Shown: positions 21,901 through 21,952 of the stretch, in pieces | Layout of the letters: each line of letters opens with the position of its first letter | Numbering within the stretch: the first letter of the stretch is position 1 | Assembly: GCA_959607715.1 (NCBI GenBank) | Contig: CAUHNN010000021.1 | Location: 1-21,952, forward strand | Direction: 5' to 3' | Source: an uncultured Eggerthella sp. | GTDB lineage: Bacteria; Actinomycetota; Coriobacteriia; Coriobacteriales; Eggerthellaceae | Length of the DNA: 21,952 nt | Notes under the pieces: model-generated | Database searches by the model: none | What the model was told of the DNA's origin: nothing | Seen by the model: only the letters and a program-made list of their open reading frames with translations | Translations under genes and position numbers: made by a program

Positions 21901-21952
21901 TGGAGCGGACGACGGGGTTCGAACCCGCGACCCCAACCTTGGCAAGGTTGTG
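21901..21952 (-). tRNA. tRNA-Gly (anticodon GCC), 3' part, cut by the window edge
   Basis: On the minus strand the visible 52 bases contain the anticodon arm CCTTGCCAAGG with anticodon GCC (21943-21941), the variable region, a T arm with GGTTCGAAC, and the acceptor 3' strand ending in CGC-T-CCA. The CCA end is encoded. GCC decodes GGC and GGU glycine codons. The D arm and 5' acceptor strand lie beyond the window. Confidence 0.95.

Noticed and set aside
1..21952. CRISPR arrays, insertion sequences, phage genes, attachment sites
   Set aside because: No regularly spaced repeats, transposase or integrase motifs, or direct repeats flanking a block were seen. The single tRNA is cut by the window edge and shows no integrated element on its visible side.

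Overview
The window (21,952 bases, G+C rich, roughly 60%) is a compact, gene-dense stretch of bacterial chromosome. Several things suggest an actinobacterium of the class Coriobacteriia (Eggerthella/Slackia-like): the metG-tatD-rsmA order that is typical of actinobacteria, a short phosphotransacetylase paired with acetate kinase, a TatD nuclease with an extended N-terminus, and TTG starts behind strong Shine-Dalgarno (SD) sites. This placement is inference from gene content; no phylogenetic marker was compared. No mobile element, CRISPR array, phage gene or clearly broken gene was seen.

Layout. (1) 1-4240, minus strand: metG, tatD, a flavodoxin-fold protein and rsmA form a tight or overlapping operon of translation and RNA/DNA maintenance genes. 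(2) 4276-7475, minus strand: a metal-efflux operon, consisting of an ArsR/SmtB repressor with its own promoter and operator, a free-standing HMA metal-binding protein, a ZntA-type P-type ATPase and a YgjP-like metallopeptidase whose start overlaps the ATPase stop. (3) 7498-8820, minus strand: a CobD/HisC-like protein that has lost the PLP-binding lysine and other active-site residues. It has a clear terminator and a long leader rich in possible hairpins. (4) 8864-10321, plus strand: DNA polymerase IV with an unusual N-terminal extension that contains an SOS-box-like palindrome. (5) 10360-11409, minus strand: a family 2 glycosyltransferase. (6) 11595-13933: pta (plus) and ackA (minus) converge on a shared bidirectional terminator rather than forming an operon. 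Together they convert acetyl-CoA to acetate and ATP. (7) 14164-17880, minus strand: rnd, a YugP-like membrane zinc protease, xseA and xseB, followed by a gene-free stretch with two hairpins. (8) 17994-18911, plus strand: a diacylglycerol-kinase-family lipid kinase. (9) 19005-20134, minus strand: a TerC-family membrane protein preceded by a yybP-ykoY (Mn2+) riboswitch and its intrinsic terminator. (10) 20267-21746: two unrecognised single-pass membrane proteins that converge. (11) 21861-21952, minus strand: the 3' part of a tRNA-Gly(GCC) gene with its terminator.

Metal homeostasis is the main functional theme. Region 2 should sense and export Zn2+/Cd2+/Pb2+. Region 9 should sense Mn2+ through RNA and export it through TerC. 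The most unusual item is the CobD-like protein with a dismantled active site and its structured leader.
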